NCBI RefSeq assembly: GCF_002835805.1
Contig: NZ_PISE01000029.1
Span: 1 to 64,000, forward strand
Direction: 5' to 3'
From: Niallia nealsonii
Lineage (GTDB): Bacteria > Bacillota > Bacilli > Bacillales > Cytobacillaceae
Length of the DNA stretch: 64,000 nucleotides
The position numbers were made by a program, and so were the translations under genes. The notes under the pieces were generated by a model, which ran no database searches, was not told the DNA's origin, and saw only the letters and a list, made by a program, of their open reading frames with translations. Shown piece after piece: positions 44,424-54,811 of the stretch (its first letter is position 1; each line of letters starts with the position of its first letter).

Positions 44424-47048
44424 ATGACAACTTATACGCCAATGATCCAACAATATCTACAAGTAAAGGCAGACTACCAAGATGCCTTTTTATTTTTTCG
44501 ACTTGGGGATTTTTATGAGATGTTTTTCGAGGATGCAATTAAAGCATCCCAAGAATTAGAAATAACATTAACAAGCAGAGAAGGGGGCGGTGCTGAGCGT
44601 ATTCCAATGTGCGGCGTACCCCATCATTCTGCTCCTAATTATATCGAACAGCTCGTTGAACGAGGCTACAAAGTGGCAATATGTGAACAAACAGAAGATC
44701 CAAAGCAAGCAAAAGGAGTTGTAAGAAGAGAAGTTGTTCAGCTGATCACACCAGGAACGATGATGGAAGGAAAAAATCTTTCAGACAAAGAAAACAACTA
44801 TATTGCAACGATTACAGCATTTGACCATGAGATGTTTGGATTTGCATACAGCGACCTTTCTACAGGGGAATCGAAGGCAACCTTGCTTGCAGGCATAGAG
44901 GCTTGCTTAAATGAGTTGTCTCTTTCTGGTGCAAAAGAAGTGATTATCGCAAGTGATTTTAATGAGCATCTAAAAAAACGCCTGCAAGAACGAGATACTT
45001 TAACTCTTTCCTATGAAAATACAACCGAAGAAGCAGCAGCTCATGAAACACTGCTGCAGGAAATAGAAGAGCAGAAATTGCGTTCTACTGCATCCCGACT
45101 ATTTCATTATTTATATCGCACGCAAAAAAGAAGTTTAGATCACCTGCAGCCAATTTCTGCCTACGAAATTGATCAATTTATGAAAATAGATTATTTTTCG
45201 AAACGAAATCTAGAATTGACAGAAACGATTCGTTCCAAAGGAAAAAAAGGGTCTCTTTTGTGGCTTTTGGATGAAACAAAAACAGCAATGGGCGGTCGCC
45301 TTTTAAAACAATGGATTGATCGTCCCCTGTTAAATAAACAAGAAATCAATTATCGTCAAAGTTTAGTAGAAACAATGATCAGTCAATATTTTGAACGAAT
45401 GGAACTGCGGGAAAAACTAAAAGAAGTGTATGATTTAGAAAGATTGGCAGGAAGAGTGGCATTTGGAAATGTGAATGCAAGAGATTTAGTACAGTTGAAG
45501 CGTTCCCTTCAGCAAGTCCCATCCATTAAAGAGCTTGTTGTCAGTTTTCTTTCTGAAGAAGCGCAAGAAGTGGCAGAAGCATTAGATCCTTGCGAAGAAG
45601 TGGCAGACCTTTTAGAGCAGGCTATTGTGGAAAACCCACCTCTGTCTATTAAAGAAGGCAATATTATTTTGGATGGTTATGATGAAGAGTTGGATCGCTA
45701 TCGGGATGCAAGCCGCAACGGAAAAACATGGATTGCTCAATTAGAAAAACAAGAGCGGGAAAAAACGGGCATTAAATCATTAAAAATCGGCTATAACCGT
45801 GTATTTGGCTACTATATTGAAGTAACAAGAGCAAATGTCCATTTGCTTCAAGAAGGCCAATATGAGCGAAAACAAACTCTTGCCAATGCAGAACGCTATA
45901 TTACACCAGAATTGAAAGAAAAAGAAAGTTTAATTTTGCAGGCAGAAGAAAAAATCGTTGGATTGGAATATGACTTATTTACAAACATAAGAGAAACGGT
46001 CAAAGAATATATTCCAAGACTGCAAAACTTAGCGAAAAAAGTAAGTGAACTAGATGTACTCCAATGTTTTGCAACGGTTAGTGAAGAACGCCAATATGTG
46101 AAGCCTATATTCTCCAATGAACGAGTGTTGTCTATTAAAAATGGTCGCCATCCAGTTGTGGAAAAAGTATTGAATTCTCAAAGCTATGTGCCAAATGACT
46201 GCGATATGCATGGGGAAAGAGAAGTACTGTTAATTACAGGGCCAAATATGTCGGGGAAAAGTACGTATATGCGCCAAGTCGCCTTAACAAGCATTATGGC
46301 GCAAATCGGCTGTTTTGTTCCTGCAGAAAGTGCGATGCTGCCATTATTCGATCAAGTATTTACAAGAATTGGGGCAGCAGATGATTTGATTTCCGGTCAA
46401 AGTACGTTTATGGTAGAAATGTTAGAAGCAAAAAACGCCTTGCTTCATGCTACCAAAAACAGCCTTATCCTATTTGATGAAATTGGCCGAGGCACAAGCA
46501 CTTATGATGGAATGGCTTTAGCTCAAGCTATTATTGAACATATCCATCATATCGTTGGTGCAAAAACATTGTTTTCGACCCATTATCATGAGCTAACGGT
46601 ATTAGAAACGGAGCTTTCTGCCTTAAAAAATATTCATGTCAGTGCAATGGAGCATAATGGAAAAGTAGTTTTCCTTCATAAAATAAAAGAAGGAGCAGCT
46701 GACAAAAGTTATGGTATTCATGTTGCCCAACTAGCAGAATTGCCAAAAGCATTAATTGATAGAGCCCAAGCCCTGTTGGAAGAGTTTGAACAAAAAGATC
46801 CAATACAAGTAGGAGAAATCATCAAGCAGCCGCAAGTTTTGGCAAATAAAGAGCCAAAAGAAGACAAGGTGAATGAAAGCCAGCTTTCTTTTTTTGAAGC
46901 AGAGGAAAAAACAAAGCCAGCACAAAACCTGTCTTTAAAAGAAAAGCAGCTGATTATAAAAATTAAATCATTAGATATTTTAGATATAACGCCAATGCAG
47001 GCATTAAATACATTATATGAACTTCATAAAAAAATAAAAAACGATTAA
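44424..47048 (+). CDS. mutS: DNA mismatch repair protein MutS
   Basis: MutS recognises mismatches and recruits MutL. The 874-residue protein has the mismatch-binding Phe-x-Glu motif in [15 protein letters not shown], the lever and clamp regions, and the ATPase with [13 protein letters not shown], Walker [17 protein letters not shown] and [14 protein letters not shown] precedes the ATG at 44424; an in-frame ATG at 44394 lacks one. TATAAT at 44370-44375 is a probable -10 box. Confidence 0.97.
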   Translation: MTTYTPMIQQYLQVKADYQDAFLFFRLGDFYEMFFEDAIKASQELEITLTSREGGGAERIPMCGVPHHSAPNYIEQLVERGYKVAICEQTEDPKQAKGVVRREVVQLITPGTMMEGKNLSDKENNYIATITAFDHEMFGFAYSDLSTGESKATLLAGIEACLNELSLSGAKEVIIASDFNEHLKKRLQERDTLTLSYENTTEEAAAHETLLQEIEEQKLRSTASRLFHYLYRTQKRSLDHLQPISAYEIDQFMKIDYFSKRNLELTETIRSKGKKGSLLWLLDETKTAMGGRLLKQWIDRPLLNKQEINYRQSLVETMISQYFERMELREKLKEVYDLERLAGRVAFGNVNARDLVQLKRSLQQVPSIKELVVSFLSEEAQEVAEALDPCEEVADLLEQAIVENPPLSIKEGNIILDGYDEELDRYRDASRNGKTWIAQLEKQEREKTGIKSLKIGYNRVFGYYIEVTRANVHLLQEGQYERKQTLANAERYITPELKEKESLILQAEEKIVGLEYDLFTNIRETVKEYIPRLQNLAKKVSELDVLQCFATVSEERQYVKPIFSNERVLSIKNGRHPVVEKVLNSQSYVPNDCDMHGEREVLLITGPNMSGKSTYMRQVALTSIMAQIGCFVPAESAMLPLFDQVFTRIGAADDLISGQSTFMVEMLEAKNALLHATKNSLILFDEIGRGTSTYDGMALAQAIIEHIHHIVGAKTLFSTHYHELTVLETELSALKNIHVSAMEHNGKVVFLHKIKEGAADKSYGIHVAQLAELPKALIDRAQALLEEFEQKDPIQVGEIIKQPQVLANKEPKEDKVNESQLSFFEAEEKTKPAQNLSLKEKQLIIKIKSLDILDITPMQALNTLYELHKKIKND

Positions 47049-47056
47049 ACTTAAAA

Positions 47057-47098
47057 AATTCGGGCATAAGTATAATACTTTTGCCCGAATTGATTTTA
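47057..47098 (+). terminator. Hairpin between mutS and mutL
   Basis: AATTCGGGC pairs with GCCCGAATT around a 17-base loop, with a weak T-tract. It may attenuate readthrough into mutL, which starts 17 bases later. Confidence 0.7.
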
Positions 47099-47114
47099 AA
47101 AGGTAGGGGATTAG

Positions 47115-49010
47115 ATGGCAAAAATATTTCAGCTCGATGATGCATTATCGAATAAAATTGCTGCAGGTGAAGTAGTTGAACGGCCAGCCTCTGTTGTCAA
47201 AGAATTAGTGGAAAACAGCATCGATGCAAAAAGCACCAAAATTGAAATCTTTTTGGAAGAAGCGGGGCTTCAAAGTATTCGTATTCTTGATAATGGTGCA
47301 GGGATTGACGAGGAAGATGTGCTTACAGCCTTTCAGCGCCATGCTACAAGTAAAATAAAAGATGAAAACGATCTTTTCCGCATCCGTACACTTGGATTTA
47401 GAGGAGAGGCTCTTCCAAGTATTGCTTCTGTTTCTCGGATTATGATGACAACATCCACAGGGGAAGCTGGCACTAGTATAGAGCTAGAAGGGGGACATCT
47501 TGTCAAACAAGAGAAATCTCCTGCAAGAAAAGGAACAGAGATGACGGTTCAAGACTTATTTTTCAACACACCAGCACGGCTAAAATATATGAAGTCCATT
47601 CATACGGAATTAGGGAATATTACCGATATTGTCAACCGGCTGGCTCTTTCCCATCCAGAAGTATCTTTTCGTTTAGTGCATAATGATAAAAAGATTCTTC
47701 ATACAAATGGCAATGGAGATGTCAGACAAGTACTCGCAAGCATCTACGGCTTAACTATCGCCAAAAAAATGATTCCCATTAGAGGAAATTCCCTTGATTT
47801 TACGGTATCAGGCTATATGGCTCTTCCTGAAATAACCCGGGCATCGAGAAATTATATTTCGACATTAATTAATGGACGTTTTATTAAAAACTATTCATTA
47901 GTTCGTGCCATACAAGATGGATTTCATACACTATTGCCAATCGGCAGGTTTCCAATTGTGCTTTTGCATGTAGAAATGGATCCAATTTTAGTAGATGTGA
48001 ATGTCCATCCATCCAAAATGGAAGTTCGCTTCAGCAAAGAACAAGAATTGAATGAACTGGTCAGCTCAACCATTAAAGCCGCATTTAAGAAAAAAGAATT
48101 GATTCCAAAAGGTTTAATTCGCACAGAAAAAGCAAAAGGGCAGAAAGACGAACAAACCGTTTTTACCTTTGATATAGTAAAAGAACCAGCGATGCAGTCT
48201 GTTTTTACACCGAAAACAGAACAAACTGTCCCGGCTTTTTATGAGTCAAAAGCAGAAAAAGCGTCATCTATTGCACCGATAGAAGAACCGCTAAAGCCAA
48301 TAGAAAAGTGGCAGATTGAAGCAACAGATCCGGTTATTTTCGAAGAGCCAAAAGAAACGGCTCCGATGATAGAAGAAAAAGAAGTAGAGTGGGAAGATGA
48401 AATCTTAGAGGATGTGGCAGAAGGCAGCCGTGTTCCTCCACTTTATCCAATTGGGCAAATGCATGGCACCTATATTTTTGCTCAAAATGAAAAAGGCTTG
48501 TATATTATTGATCAGCATGCAGCCCAAGAGCGAATCAAATACGAATTTTTCCGGGAAAAAGTCGGTCAAGTACACAATGATTTGCAAGAACTATTAATTC
48601 CTTTAACACTAGAATATTCATTAGATGAATGGATGAAGATTGAAGAATACAAACATGAATTAGAAAAAGTCGGAGTTTTCCTTGAGCCATTTGGCATGCA
48701 CAGTTATTTAGTACGCTCCCATCCACAATGGTTTCCAAAAGGAGAAGAAAAAGAAACGATAGAAGAAATGATTGAGCAGCTGCTCTCCATGAAAAAAGTC
48801 AATATTAAACTATTACGCGAAGAAGCAGCAATCATGATGAGCTGTAAAGGCTCTATCAAAGCCAACCGCCATCTTCGCAACGATGAAATTCAAAGTTTGC
48901 TAGACGAACTGCGCACCACATCCGATCCATTTACCTGCCCGCACGGCAGACCGATCATTGTGCATTACTCAAGCTACGAAATGGAGAAGATGTTTAAGCG
49001 CGTGATGTAG
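47115..49010 (+). CDS. mutL: DNA mismatch repair protein MutL
   Basis: A 631-residue GHKL ATPase and latent endonuclease. ATP motifs are [19 protein letters not shown] and [12 protein letters not shown]. The C-terminal domain has the metal motif [12 protein letters not shown] and [10 protein letters not shown] plus CPHGRP, showing it belongs to the endonuclease-competent MutL group usual in Bacillus. AGGTAGGGG is the ribosome site. It follows mutS closely. Confidence 0.97.
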   Translation: MAKIFQLDDALSNKIAAGEVVERPASVVKELVENSIDAKSTKIEIFLEEAGLQSIRILDNGAGIDEEDVLTAFQRHATSKIKDENDLFRIRTLGFRGEALPSIASVSRIMMTTSTGEAGTSIELEGGHLVKQEKSPARKGTEMTVQDLFFNTPARLKYMKSIHTELGNITDIVNRLALSHPEVSFRLVHNDKKILHTNGNGDVRQVLASIYGLTIAKKMIPIRGNSLDFTVSGYMALPEITRASRNYISTLINGRFIKNYSLVRAIQDGFHTLLPIGRFPIVLLHVEMDPILVDVNVHPSKMEVRFSKEQELNELVSSTIKAAFKKKELIPKGLIRTEKAKGQKDEQTVFTFDIVKEPAMQSVFTPKTEQTVPAFYESKAEKASSIAPIEEPLKPIEKWQIEATDPVIFEEPKETAPMIEEKEVEWEDEILEDVAEGSRVPPLYPIGQMHGTYIFAQNEKGLYIIDQHAAQERIKYEFFREKVGQVHNDLQELLIPLTLEYSLDEWMKIEEYKHELEKVGVFLEPFGMHSYLVRSHPQWFPKGEEKETIEEMIEQLLSMKKVNIKLLREEAAIMMSCKGSIKANRHLRNDEIQSLLDELRTTSDPFTCPHGRPIIVHYSSYEMEKMFKRVM

Positions 49011-49020
49011 CGGGGTTTCT

Positions 49021-49053
49021 AGGGGGTGAATTTTAATTTGCCCCCACTTTTTT
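49021..49053. terminator. Terminator of mutL
   Basis: GGGGG (about 49022) pairs with CCCCC (49041-49045) around a T-rich loop containing the dyad AATTTTAATT, then ACTTTTTTT. It originally lay between mutL and the convergent integrase before the cassette inserted. Confidence 0.7.
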
Positions 49054-49176
49054 AATCTTTGGTTTTGTTAAACGACGCTGTTGATTCTCTTATGTAACGA
49101 ACAGGCAGGTTAATTCAATAGTAATTAAAGAATTTTACTTTATTAGAGTACAAATAAGATTAGAGGAGGAAGTTTA

Positions 49177-49806
49177 GTGCCAAATACTAATAAACTCGGT
49201 AACATTGTTATTCTAAACGGAACTCCTCGGTCAGGGAAATCAAGTATTGCTACGATTGTCCAGAATACTGTTGATGGAGTATGGATGAATCTAGGGGTTG
49301 ATACGTTTATGAAGATGACCCCTCAAAACTATCAACCAGGAATTGGACTAAGACCTGGGGGAGAACGTCCTGATTTAGAGCCTTTAATTGTTACCTTATA
49401 TCAAGCAATGTACGAGTCAATTGCTGCACACAGCCGTTTAGGATTGAACGTTGTGGTTGATGTTGGACATCATGATGTCTATTCAGCTCGGAGGGGTATT
49501 CTTTATAATTGTGCTAACCTTTTAAAGGACTTCCCTGTGTTATTTGTAGGTATTCGATGTCCATTAGATATTGTTATGGAGCGACGAATTGAAACTTGGA
49601 ACACTGGTTACACAGAAGATGGGGATGTACCGCAACCCGTGATTCTTTGGCAAGATTCCGTTCATGTGCCTGGTATTTATGATTTAGAACTTGATACATC
49701 GGTTTTAAGCTCTGAAGAATGTGCAGGTGCAATCCGAATGCAATTAGAAACAGAGCCATATGGTACGGCATTTAAACAAATTGCAGATATGAGTAAGGGA
49801 GGTTAA
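49177..49806 (+). CDS. Chloramphenicol phosphotransferase-like P-loop kinase
   Basis: A 209-residue P-loop protein. NIVILNGTPRSGKSSIATIV holds Walker A, LGVDTFMKM carries the aspartate that is catalytic in Streptomyces chloramphenicol phosphotransferase, and VLFVGIRCPLDIVMERR is the usual arginine-rich lid region. The family phosphorylates small molecules; whether chloramphenicol is the substrate here is unknown. GTG start follows AGGAGG, and a GC-rich terminator closes the unit. It is cargo of the cassette described here. Confidence 0.82.
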   Translation: MPNTNKLGNIVILNGTPRSGKSSIATIVQNTVDGVWMNLGVDTFMKMTPQNYQPGIGLRPGGERPDLEPLIVTLYQAMYESIAAHSRLGLNVVVDVGHHDVYSARRGILYNCANLLKDFPVLFVGIRCPLDIVMERRIETWNTGYTEDGDVPQPVILWQDSVHVPGIYDLELDTSVLSSEECAGAIRMQLETEPYGTAFKQIADMSKGG

Positions 49807-49854
49807 CTAAATTTATTATTCAACAAACGGAGGCGTTAGTTTAATTGGGAACTC

Positions 49855-49882
49855 AAAAGCCGGTTTTAGTCCGGCTTTTTTT
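49855..49882 (+). terminator. Terminator of the cassette gene
   Basis: AAAAGCCGG pairs with CCGGCTTTT around TTTTAGT, then more T. It lies inside the cassette. Confidence 0.92.
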
Positions 49883-49917
49883 CTCTGATAAAAATCAATA
49901 CTAGCGTTTAACAGAGC

Positions 49918-50560
49918 CTAGTCTTTAAGATATGATTCCAATCGTAAGACACTTTCTTTTTCATGCTTTTTCGTAATATGTAAATAGACATCTGTTGTCA
50001 TATTTAAGGATGAGTGGCCAAGGCGGTCACTCACCATTTTTATATCGTTGCCACTTTCTAACATCATAATGGCGTGTGTGTGGCGCAAACCATGTGGACT
50101 AATTTTGGGCAAAACTGCTTTATCAATAATGGTGCTTATCACTTTGTTAATGCTAAAGGTTCCCATTGGTGTGCCATTCCATGTTGTAATGACATAATCA
50201 GACTCCACGTAATTGATACCGTATTTTTCTCTATTCTTATCCTGCCAATCCTTATATTTCTTTATTTCTTCTATATAGAATATCATCAATAGAAATAGTT
50301 CTATAACTTGATAATGTTTTAGGTTCTTTCACCCCAAAATTACTCCGTGATTTTGTAATACTGATTGTCTTTTCTTCAAGGTTAATATCTTCCCACAATA
50401 ACCCCAATAATTCGCCTTTCCTAATACCAGTTCGTAAAAGGAGAGAGGCGATGAAATAATGATGTTTAGGGCAATTCCTTGCTGTTTCTAGAAATATACT
50501 TACTTCATCCCTTGTTAAGATATCACTACGGCATACGCCTAACCAGAGAAATACCTTTTG
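49918..50560 (-). pseudogene. Tyrosine recombinase (integrase), broken
   Basis: The 3' part (123 codons) has HGLRHTHAIMMLESGND, LGHSSLNMTTDVYLH and the catalytic tyrosine. The 5' part in another frame reads ILTRDEVSIFLETARNCPKH and LLRTGIRKGELLGLLWEDIN with the first catalytic arginine. A single-base shift near 50285 joins them. The N-terminal DNA-binding domain is missing. The last base of its stop codon is supplied by the adjacent cassette. It is the remnant of an integrative element that ended beside mutL. Confidence 0.82.
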
Positions 50561-50671
50561 AGCAGGAGAATACTAGTTATAAAGCAGAATACTAAGGTTT
50601 TTCATTATTTATTAAAGTTAAAAAGGCCTAATTACCTATGAAAATATACCGATTTTTGTCGATTGAATTGT

Positions 50672-50780
50672 AAAGAGTACGAAAAGGCAAAATTGTTGAA
50701 AAGCAATGACGCAAAACTATAGGGGCTATCGTCATTAGACTATGCTAGCCAGTTACCGAATGCTGACCTCCGTACTTTTT
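50672..50780 (+). ncRNA. c-di-GMP-I (GEMM-I) riboswitch
   Basis: The aptamer shows AAGGCAAA, the P1b-type hairpin ATTGTT-GAAA-AGCAAT with its GNRA-like tetraloop, then TGACGCAAA, a receptor-side ATAGGGGCT, and CTAGCCAGTTACCG. These match the GEMM-I consensus. AAAGAGTACG pairs with CGTACTTTTT to close P1, next to the ribosome site of the 46-residue gene, so c-di-GMP binding may mask or free translation. Confidence 0.9.
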
Positions 50781-50797
50781 AGAGGAGGATTTAATTA

Positions 50798-50938
50798 ATG
50801 AATTATGAGTGCAATTTTTTTGTGGGTGTATTCTGGGGCACGTTATTTAGTGTACCTTTATGGATATCAATTATAGGATGGGTAAAGCTAGTAATCAAAC
50901 TTAGTTTTCTAATGAGCTATATTTTTATTTTGAACTAA
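50798..50938 (+). CDS. Small hydrophobic membrane protein under c-di-GMP riboswitch
   Basis: A 46-residue protein, MNYECNFFVGVFWGTLFSVP then LWISIIGWVKLVIKLS and a hydrophobic end. One or two membrane helices are likely. AGAGGAGG is nine bases before the ATG, directly after the riboswitch, and a terminator follows at 50991. I recognise no family. The dedicated riboswitch is strong support that the gene is real. A role in c-di-GMP-controlled surface or motility behaviour is inference. Confidence 0.75.
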   Translation: MNYECNFFVGVFWGTLFSVPLWISIIGWVKLVIKLSFLMSYIFILN

Positions 50939-50990
50939 CGAACTCTTATGTTGAAGGATACTATTGTGCAACAACTAAATAACAAAAATT

Positions 50991-51017
50991 AGAGTCCTCC
51001 ACAGGGCTCTTTTTTTA
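50991..51017 (+). terminator. Terminator of the riboswitch unit
   Basis: AGAGTCC pairs with GGGCTCT (one G-U), followed by T7. Confidence 0.85.
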
Positions 51018-51073
51018 CATACATCAAGAAAAACTTATATGTATAGAGAGAAATATATAAAGAGGAGATGAAG

Positions 51074-51253
51074 GTGCCGGAAACCTACCATGCCATGTAT
51101 CTTCATCTCGTTGCTAATTCGAGGGAGGTAACTGAAGAAGAGCTGTTTATGTGTATCCAATACCTTTCACTAGCTATCGTTTTGTGGAGGTAGAAAGGAG
51201 GAAGGTTTGGGGCCTGTTTGGCTGTTAAAGTTCTACAATCTTATTCAGTTATT
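51074..51253 (+). pseudogene. GNAT gene fragment, duplicate of 55238-55419
   Basis: This stretch copies the 3' end of the acetyltransferase gene at 54812-55363 and its downstream DNA. It reads VPETYHAMYLHLVANSREV then EEELFMCI before an extra C shifts the frame. Similarity continues past the stop through AAAGTTCTACAA to TTCAG. It has no start or N-terminal domain. It shows that this segment was duplicated around 51-55 kb. Confidence 0.8.
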
Positions 51254-51387
51254 TACAAATAAATAAACAAATTAATTTACTCCAATATATGTTAAATTTA
51301 TATATGTGGTTGTGAAATAAAAGCATTCGCTTTTTTGAATATTAATTTTTACTTTACAAATAAATATATACAGCAGAAAGGATTCAT

Positions 51388-52416
51388 ATGAAAGCTATAA
51401 AAAAATCACTAAAATTTATTGGATTAATTATGATATTACTAATAATAGTACTTTTTCGTCCCACGTGGACTCAGCATATAAAAGGCGATAATAGTATAAG
51501 TGTATTAGAAGAGGTAGAGATAAATGGAAGTATTCACGAAATTATGATACGTGGTGATGATAAGGATAATCCAGTTATTCTTTTTGTACACGGAGGACCA
51601 GGAACTTCAGAAATACCGTATGCTGATAAATATCAGGACTTATTGGAAATGAAATTTACGGTTGTTAATTACGATCAAAGAGCAAGTGGAAAATCATATC
51701 ATTTTTTTGAGGATTATTCCAAGCTTTCACCAGAGTTATTGGTAGAGGACTTATTGGCTATGACGAATTATATAACAGAACGTCTTGGTAAAGAAAAGGT
51801 AATACTCATTGGTCATTCTTATGGTACATATATTGGAATGCAAGCTGCCTCTAAGTCCCCTGAAAAATATGAAGCATATATTGGTATTGGACAGATGAGT
51901 GATACAATAGAAAGCGAGATTGACAATTTGAATTATACTATTGAAAAGGCAAAAAATGCTGGCAATACGGATGATGTTTTATATTTGCAAGGGTTAACTG
52001 AAAAAATCAAAAATGGCGATATGTTTACCCCACGAAATTATGTTATAAAATATGGTGGGGCTACAAGACTTATTGATAACCCCGATGGTGATAACATAGG
52101 TATGTTATTAAGCAGCGAGTATAACTTATTAGATGTAATTCGTTATAACTATGGGCTAACCTATTCTCAAAATATTTTGTTAAAGAATTTAACAGACAAC
52201 CCATTACCCTCCATCGTAACAAAACTTGAATTGCCATTCTATTTTATCATGGGGAAATATGATTATATGACTTCACCTAATGCAGCAATAAAATATTTTG
52301 ATAGAGTTGAAGCTGATAAAAAGGAATTTATTACTTTTGAGCAATCAGCTCATTATCCACAGTTTGAAGAGAAGGGAAAATTTTATGAGTGGATGTGCGA
52401 TACATTTATAAAATGA
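51388..52416 (+). CDS. Alpha/beta hydrolase, prolyl iminopeptidase-like
   Basis: A 342-residue protein with an N-terminal membrane anchor (about residues 8-24). The oxyanion motif HGGPG, nucleophile GHSYG, acid region GKYDYMTSP and histidine in QSAHYPQFEE complete the triad. This is the S33 prolyl aminopeptidase-like group. The active part would lie outside the cell. AGAAAGGA serves as ribosome site. Neighbours give no clue to the substrate. Confidence 0.87.
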   Translation: MKAIKKSLKFIGLIMILLIIVLFRPTWTQHIKGDNSISVLEEVEINGSIHEIMIRGDDKDNPVILFVHGGPGTSEIPYADKYQDLLEMKFTVVNYDQRASGKSYHFFEDYSKLSPELLVEDLLAMTNYITERLGKEKVILIGHSYGTYIGMQAASKSPEKYEAYIGIGQMSDTIESEIDNLNYTIEKAKNAGNTDDVLYLQGLTEKIKNGDMFTPRNYVIKYGGATRLIDNPDGDNIGMLLSSEYNLLDVIRYNYGLTYSQNILLKNLTDNPLPSIVTKLELPFYFIMGKYDYMTSPNAAIKYFDRVEADKKEFITFEQSAHYPQFEEKGKFYEWMCDTFIK

Positions 52417-52429
52417 ATAGGGTAGTTTT

Positions 52430-52790
52430 TTCTTCCCTGAAAGAGAGTTTGTAAAGAATTATATTTAAACTACCGGGGGCATTCCTTCATTAAGAAGAAT
52501 TGCTTTCCTGATATCACAATCGGGAAGGTTAGTAGATTAAGAAAAAAGCGAAGTAAACTGGAGGTGACATGCCCATACTCCATCAGGTTTTCCGCACATC
52601 GATCCAACCGATTTGTATATCGAGTTTTACCTCGGTTGTGAAGGGAATCTATTTCACCATGAGTACGACTTTAAGCTTAGAATTCTAAGTTTGATATGTG
52701 GTGGAGTACAACGGTAGGGGGTCCGAACCACCTACCTGGACTTGTCTTCCATGCCTTACAGGACTTTACTTGTTGTATTCATAAAAACAA
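52430..52790. other. Intergenic, possible gene debris
   Basis: A plus-strand stretch at about 52580-52720 reads HTPSGFPHIDPTDLYIEFYL without a start, like a piece of a lost gene. Another short frame begins at 52569 after GGAGGTGAC but is 39 codons with no likeness. I cannot support a gene here. Confidence 0.3.
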
Positions 52791-52795
52791 CAGAA

Positions 52796-52826
52796 AAAAA
52801 GCAAGAGATATGAACTCTTGCTTTTT
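52796..52826. terminator. Terminator of the MscS gene
   Basis: AAAAAGCAAGAG pairs with CTCTTGCTTTTT around ATATGAA. It overlaps the stop codon of the minus-strand channel gene and works in both directions. Confidence 0.85.
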
Positions 52827-53643
52827 AATGGCTTGTGTTGAGGCTCTCCGCCATCATCAAATCGTTCTTGTAGGCAGCCATCGCCAGTTCATATCTCACC
52901 TTTTTGCTTGCTTCTACAAAATCCCCTTCCTTCACAAGACCTGATAATGAATACCGGTGCCCCCTAAAATCCACGTTCAGTTCGGTGATTTGGTTAAATT
53001 TGAAGCTCTCTAAAGGAATGCCATGCTCATCCTTCAACAGGTATTCACCGTATTTCTCGTTGCATGTTTGTGCCACTTCTTCCATCACCTTGAAGGCGTC
53101 GTCTGGATTTTGCCTATAGTTGAGGACAAGGTTTTCGTTTACCCGGCGCCTTCCCCGGTTTCCGTTCTGAAGTTCCATAATGCTGCTATAGGAGATCGTA
53201 TAAAGGTATCCGTCATACTGGCGAATCTTCAAGTGACGCATGCTGATTTCCTCGATTTTCCCCTGACGGTTTCCATTAATGATGACATAATCCCCGTGAT
53301 GGATCTGGCGCTCAAACAAGTAGGTCAACCCCATAATGTAATCGCGGATGATATGCTGGAAGATCAATGCCAAGGCACCTGCCACCACAACCGAACCAGT
53401 TACAAGTTTTTCTAGCTTAAAGAAGTGACTAAGCACATAAATAAAGAAGATCACCAGTCCCAATACCTTTGTCACTTGGTTGGTGAAATGCATTAATGTT
53501 TCTTCCCGCTTTTCATCCAAAAAGCTCGTTTTGTCAAAGAAAAGCTTAATGGATTTGCGGATCAAATAAACCGTGATTATAATCAGCAGTGCCACCGTTA
53601 AAATTTTTACGGGCAACTGCTGGAACAGTTCTAAGAAAAACAT
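52825..53643 (-). CDS. Small-conductance mechanosensitive channel, MscS family
   Basis: A 272-residue protein with three membrane helices (about 10-30, 60-85, 85-105). The pore helix reads VVVAGALALIFQHIIRDYIMG, split here as VVVAGALALIFQHI and RDYIMGL. A beta domain (HHGDYVIINGNRQGKIEEIS) and alpha/beta C-terminal domain follow. It resembles B. subtilis YkuT. It protects against hypo-osmotic shock. Base composition looks richer in GC than its neighbours, which may signal transfer; I did not compute it. Confidence 0.88.
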   Translation of the reverse strand: MFFLELFQQLPVKILTVALLIIITVYLIRKSIKLFFDKTSFLDEKREETLMHFTNQVTKVLGLVIFFIYVLSHFFKLEKLVTGSVVVAGALALIFQHIIRDYIMGLTYLFERQIHHGDYVIINGNRQGKIEEISMRHLKIRQYDGYLYTISYSSIMELQNGNRGRRRVNENLVLNYRQNPDDAFKVMEEVAQTCNEKYGEYLLKDEHGIPLESFKFNQITELNVDFRGHRYSLSGLVKEGDFVEASKKVRYELAMAAYKNDLMMAESLNTSH

Positions 53644-54161
53644 CCTATCACTCCCTATTTCTTATACACTATACCAAAGGAATGCGGTTAAGGAGAAAAA
53701 AATTCCTTTCCCAACAAAGCTTAACAATAGCATGGTTCCATAAAAAAAAGAAGCCTTACCCGTGCTTCTAGAGGATTAATTATATTGCCAATACTGTGAT
53801 TGCTGCTGCTGAATGGATATTAAAAGATATGAGATAAAGATCAAGGAGGGAATTGATCCTGGGCACGATTGATATCCTTTTTTCGTTCTTATAGACTAAA
53901 GGGAGGTTAGTTAAACAAATACTAAAAAGGACTTAATTCATTCAATTGTTAAAATGGGATAAAATTGATCGAAAAGATGAGTGGGAAAATACAGGGTAGA
54001 TGCTTTTCGAAATGCAATGAAATCGTGGGAAAGTGATACTAATTTGTTATCTGAAGAAACGAAATGGAGTGATTTTGTGCAAAAATTCTATCTGTTTTGC
54101 TAGTAGGCAAGTAAAATTAACATGATATTAATAAAGATATGATAGATGGGGGTAATATATT
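53644..54161. other. Intergenic with a short gene remnant
   Basis: At about 53999-54103 the plus strand reads DAFRNAMKSWESDTNLLSEE then TKWSDFVQKFYLFC and stops, with no start or ribosome site, so it looks like the tail of a lost gene. The rest shows only weak stem-loops. Confidence 0.35.
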
Positions 54162-54575
54162 TTGAACTATGTTTTAGATCATGTGGGAATCGCAGTAAGA
54201 AATATCGATGATGCTCTATCCTTCTACCTTAATGTATTAAATGGTAGTTTGGAAGATCGTTATACAAGTGATGCCCCAGGTGTTGAAGTGCATGTGGCTG
54301 TTGTTAAAACCGCTGATAAAGTAATTGAGTTATTGGAACCAACTAATAAAAATTCCCCAATGGCGCGTTTTATAAAACAACGGGGGAAAGGTGTACATCA
54401 TATTGCATATCGAGTCGACAATTTAGAGATTGCCATACATGAAGCGAGTAAAAATGGGATTCGTTTTCTAGAGAATACACGCCGTACCAATTTACGCGGA
54501 AGAAGACTAATATATATTAATCCAGCTTCGACTGATGGAACTTTAATTGAGCTTTGTGATTACTTAAAGAGTTAA
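54162..54575 (+). CDS. VOC-family protein, methylmalonyl-CoA epimerase-like
   Basis: A 137-residue vicinal oxygen chelate protein. Metal ligands fall where expected: His in LDHVGIAV, Glu in VIELLEPTN, His in GVHHIAYRV and Glu in GTLIELCDY. Length and motifs fit methylmalonyl-CoA epimerase. TTG start follows GGGGG at a long spacing. No mutase gene is near, so the substrate stays open. Confidence 0.82.
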   Translation: MNYVLDHVGIAVRNIDDALSFYLNVLNGSLEDRYTSDAPGVEVHVAVVKTADKVIELLEPTNKNSPMARFIKQRGKGVHHIAYRVDNLEIAIHEASKNGIRFLENTRRTNLRGRRLIYINPASTDGTLIELCDYLKS

Positions 54576-54811
54576 CGAAGTCGGTTAATCCATGAATGCC
54601 TTACACATTTTCATATTAACGGAGGGAGTTGAAGAAGGAAAAGAATTTCAATATCTTTTGAAGAAGTATGCATCTAAATAAAATACTATAGAGGTAGATA
54701 TTTTGATTAAAATAGCTCTTATAACCGTAAGACACAATTCTAATGGAAGAAATTTAACACTATTTCACCTGCTGCAAAATTAGAACAACAAGTTAGATGG
54801 GAGAAATCCTT

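Larger units (their letters stand above)
49053..49926. mobile_element. Mobile insertion cassette carrying a phosphotransferase gene
   Basis: The unit 49061-49918 begins GGTTTTGTTAAACG and ends CGTTTAACAGAGCC, inverted repeats related to the IS element at 9585-11240. Inner TGTTGATTC and AAATCAATA blocks also correspond. Flanks TAATCTTT (49053-49060) and TAGTCTTT (49919-49926) match at seven of eight bases, a slightly decayed target repeat. No transposase lies inside; the only gene is a chloramphenicol-phosphotransferase-like one. It fits the idea of a mobile insertion cassette moved in trans. Confidence 0.78.

Noticed and set aside
52696-52944. 82-codon plus-strand frame
   Set aside because: It overlaps the 3' end of the MscS gene and its terminator and has no ribosome site.
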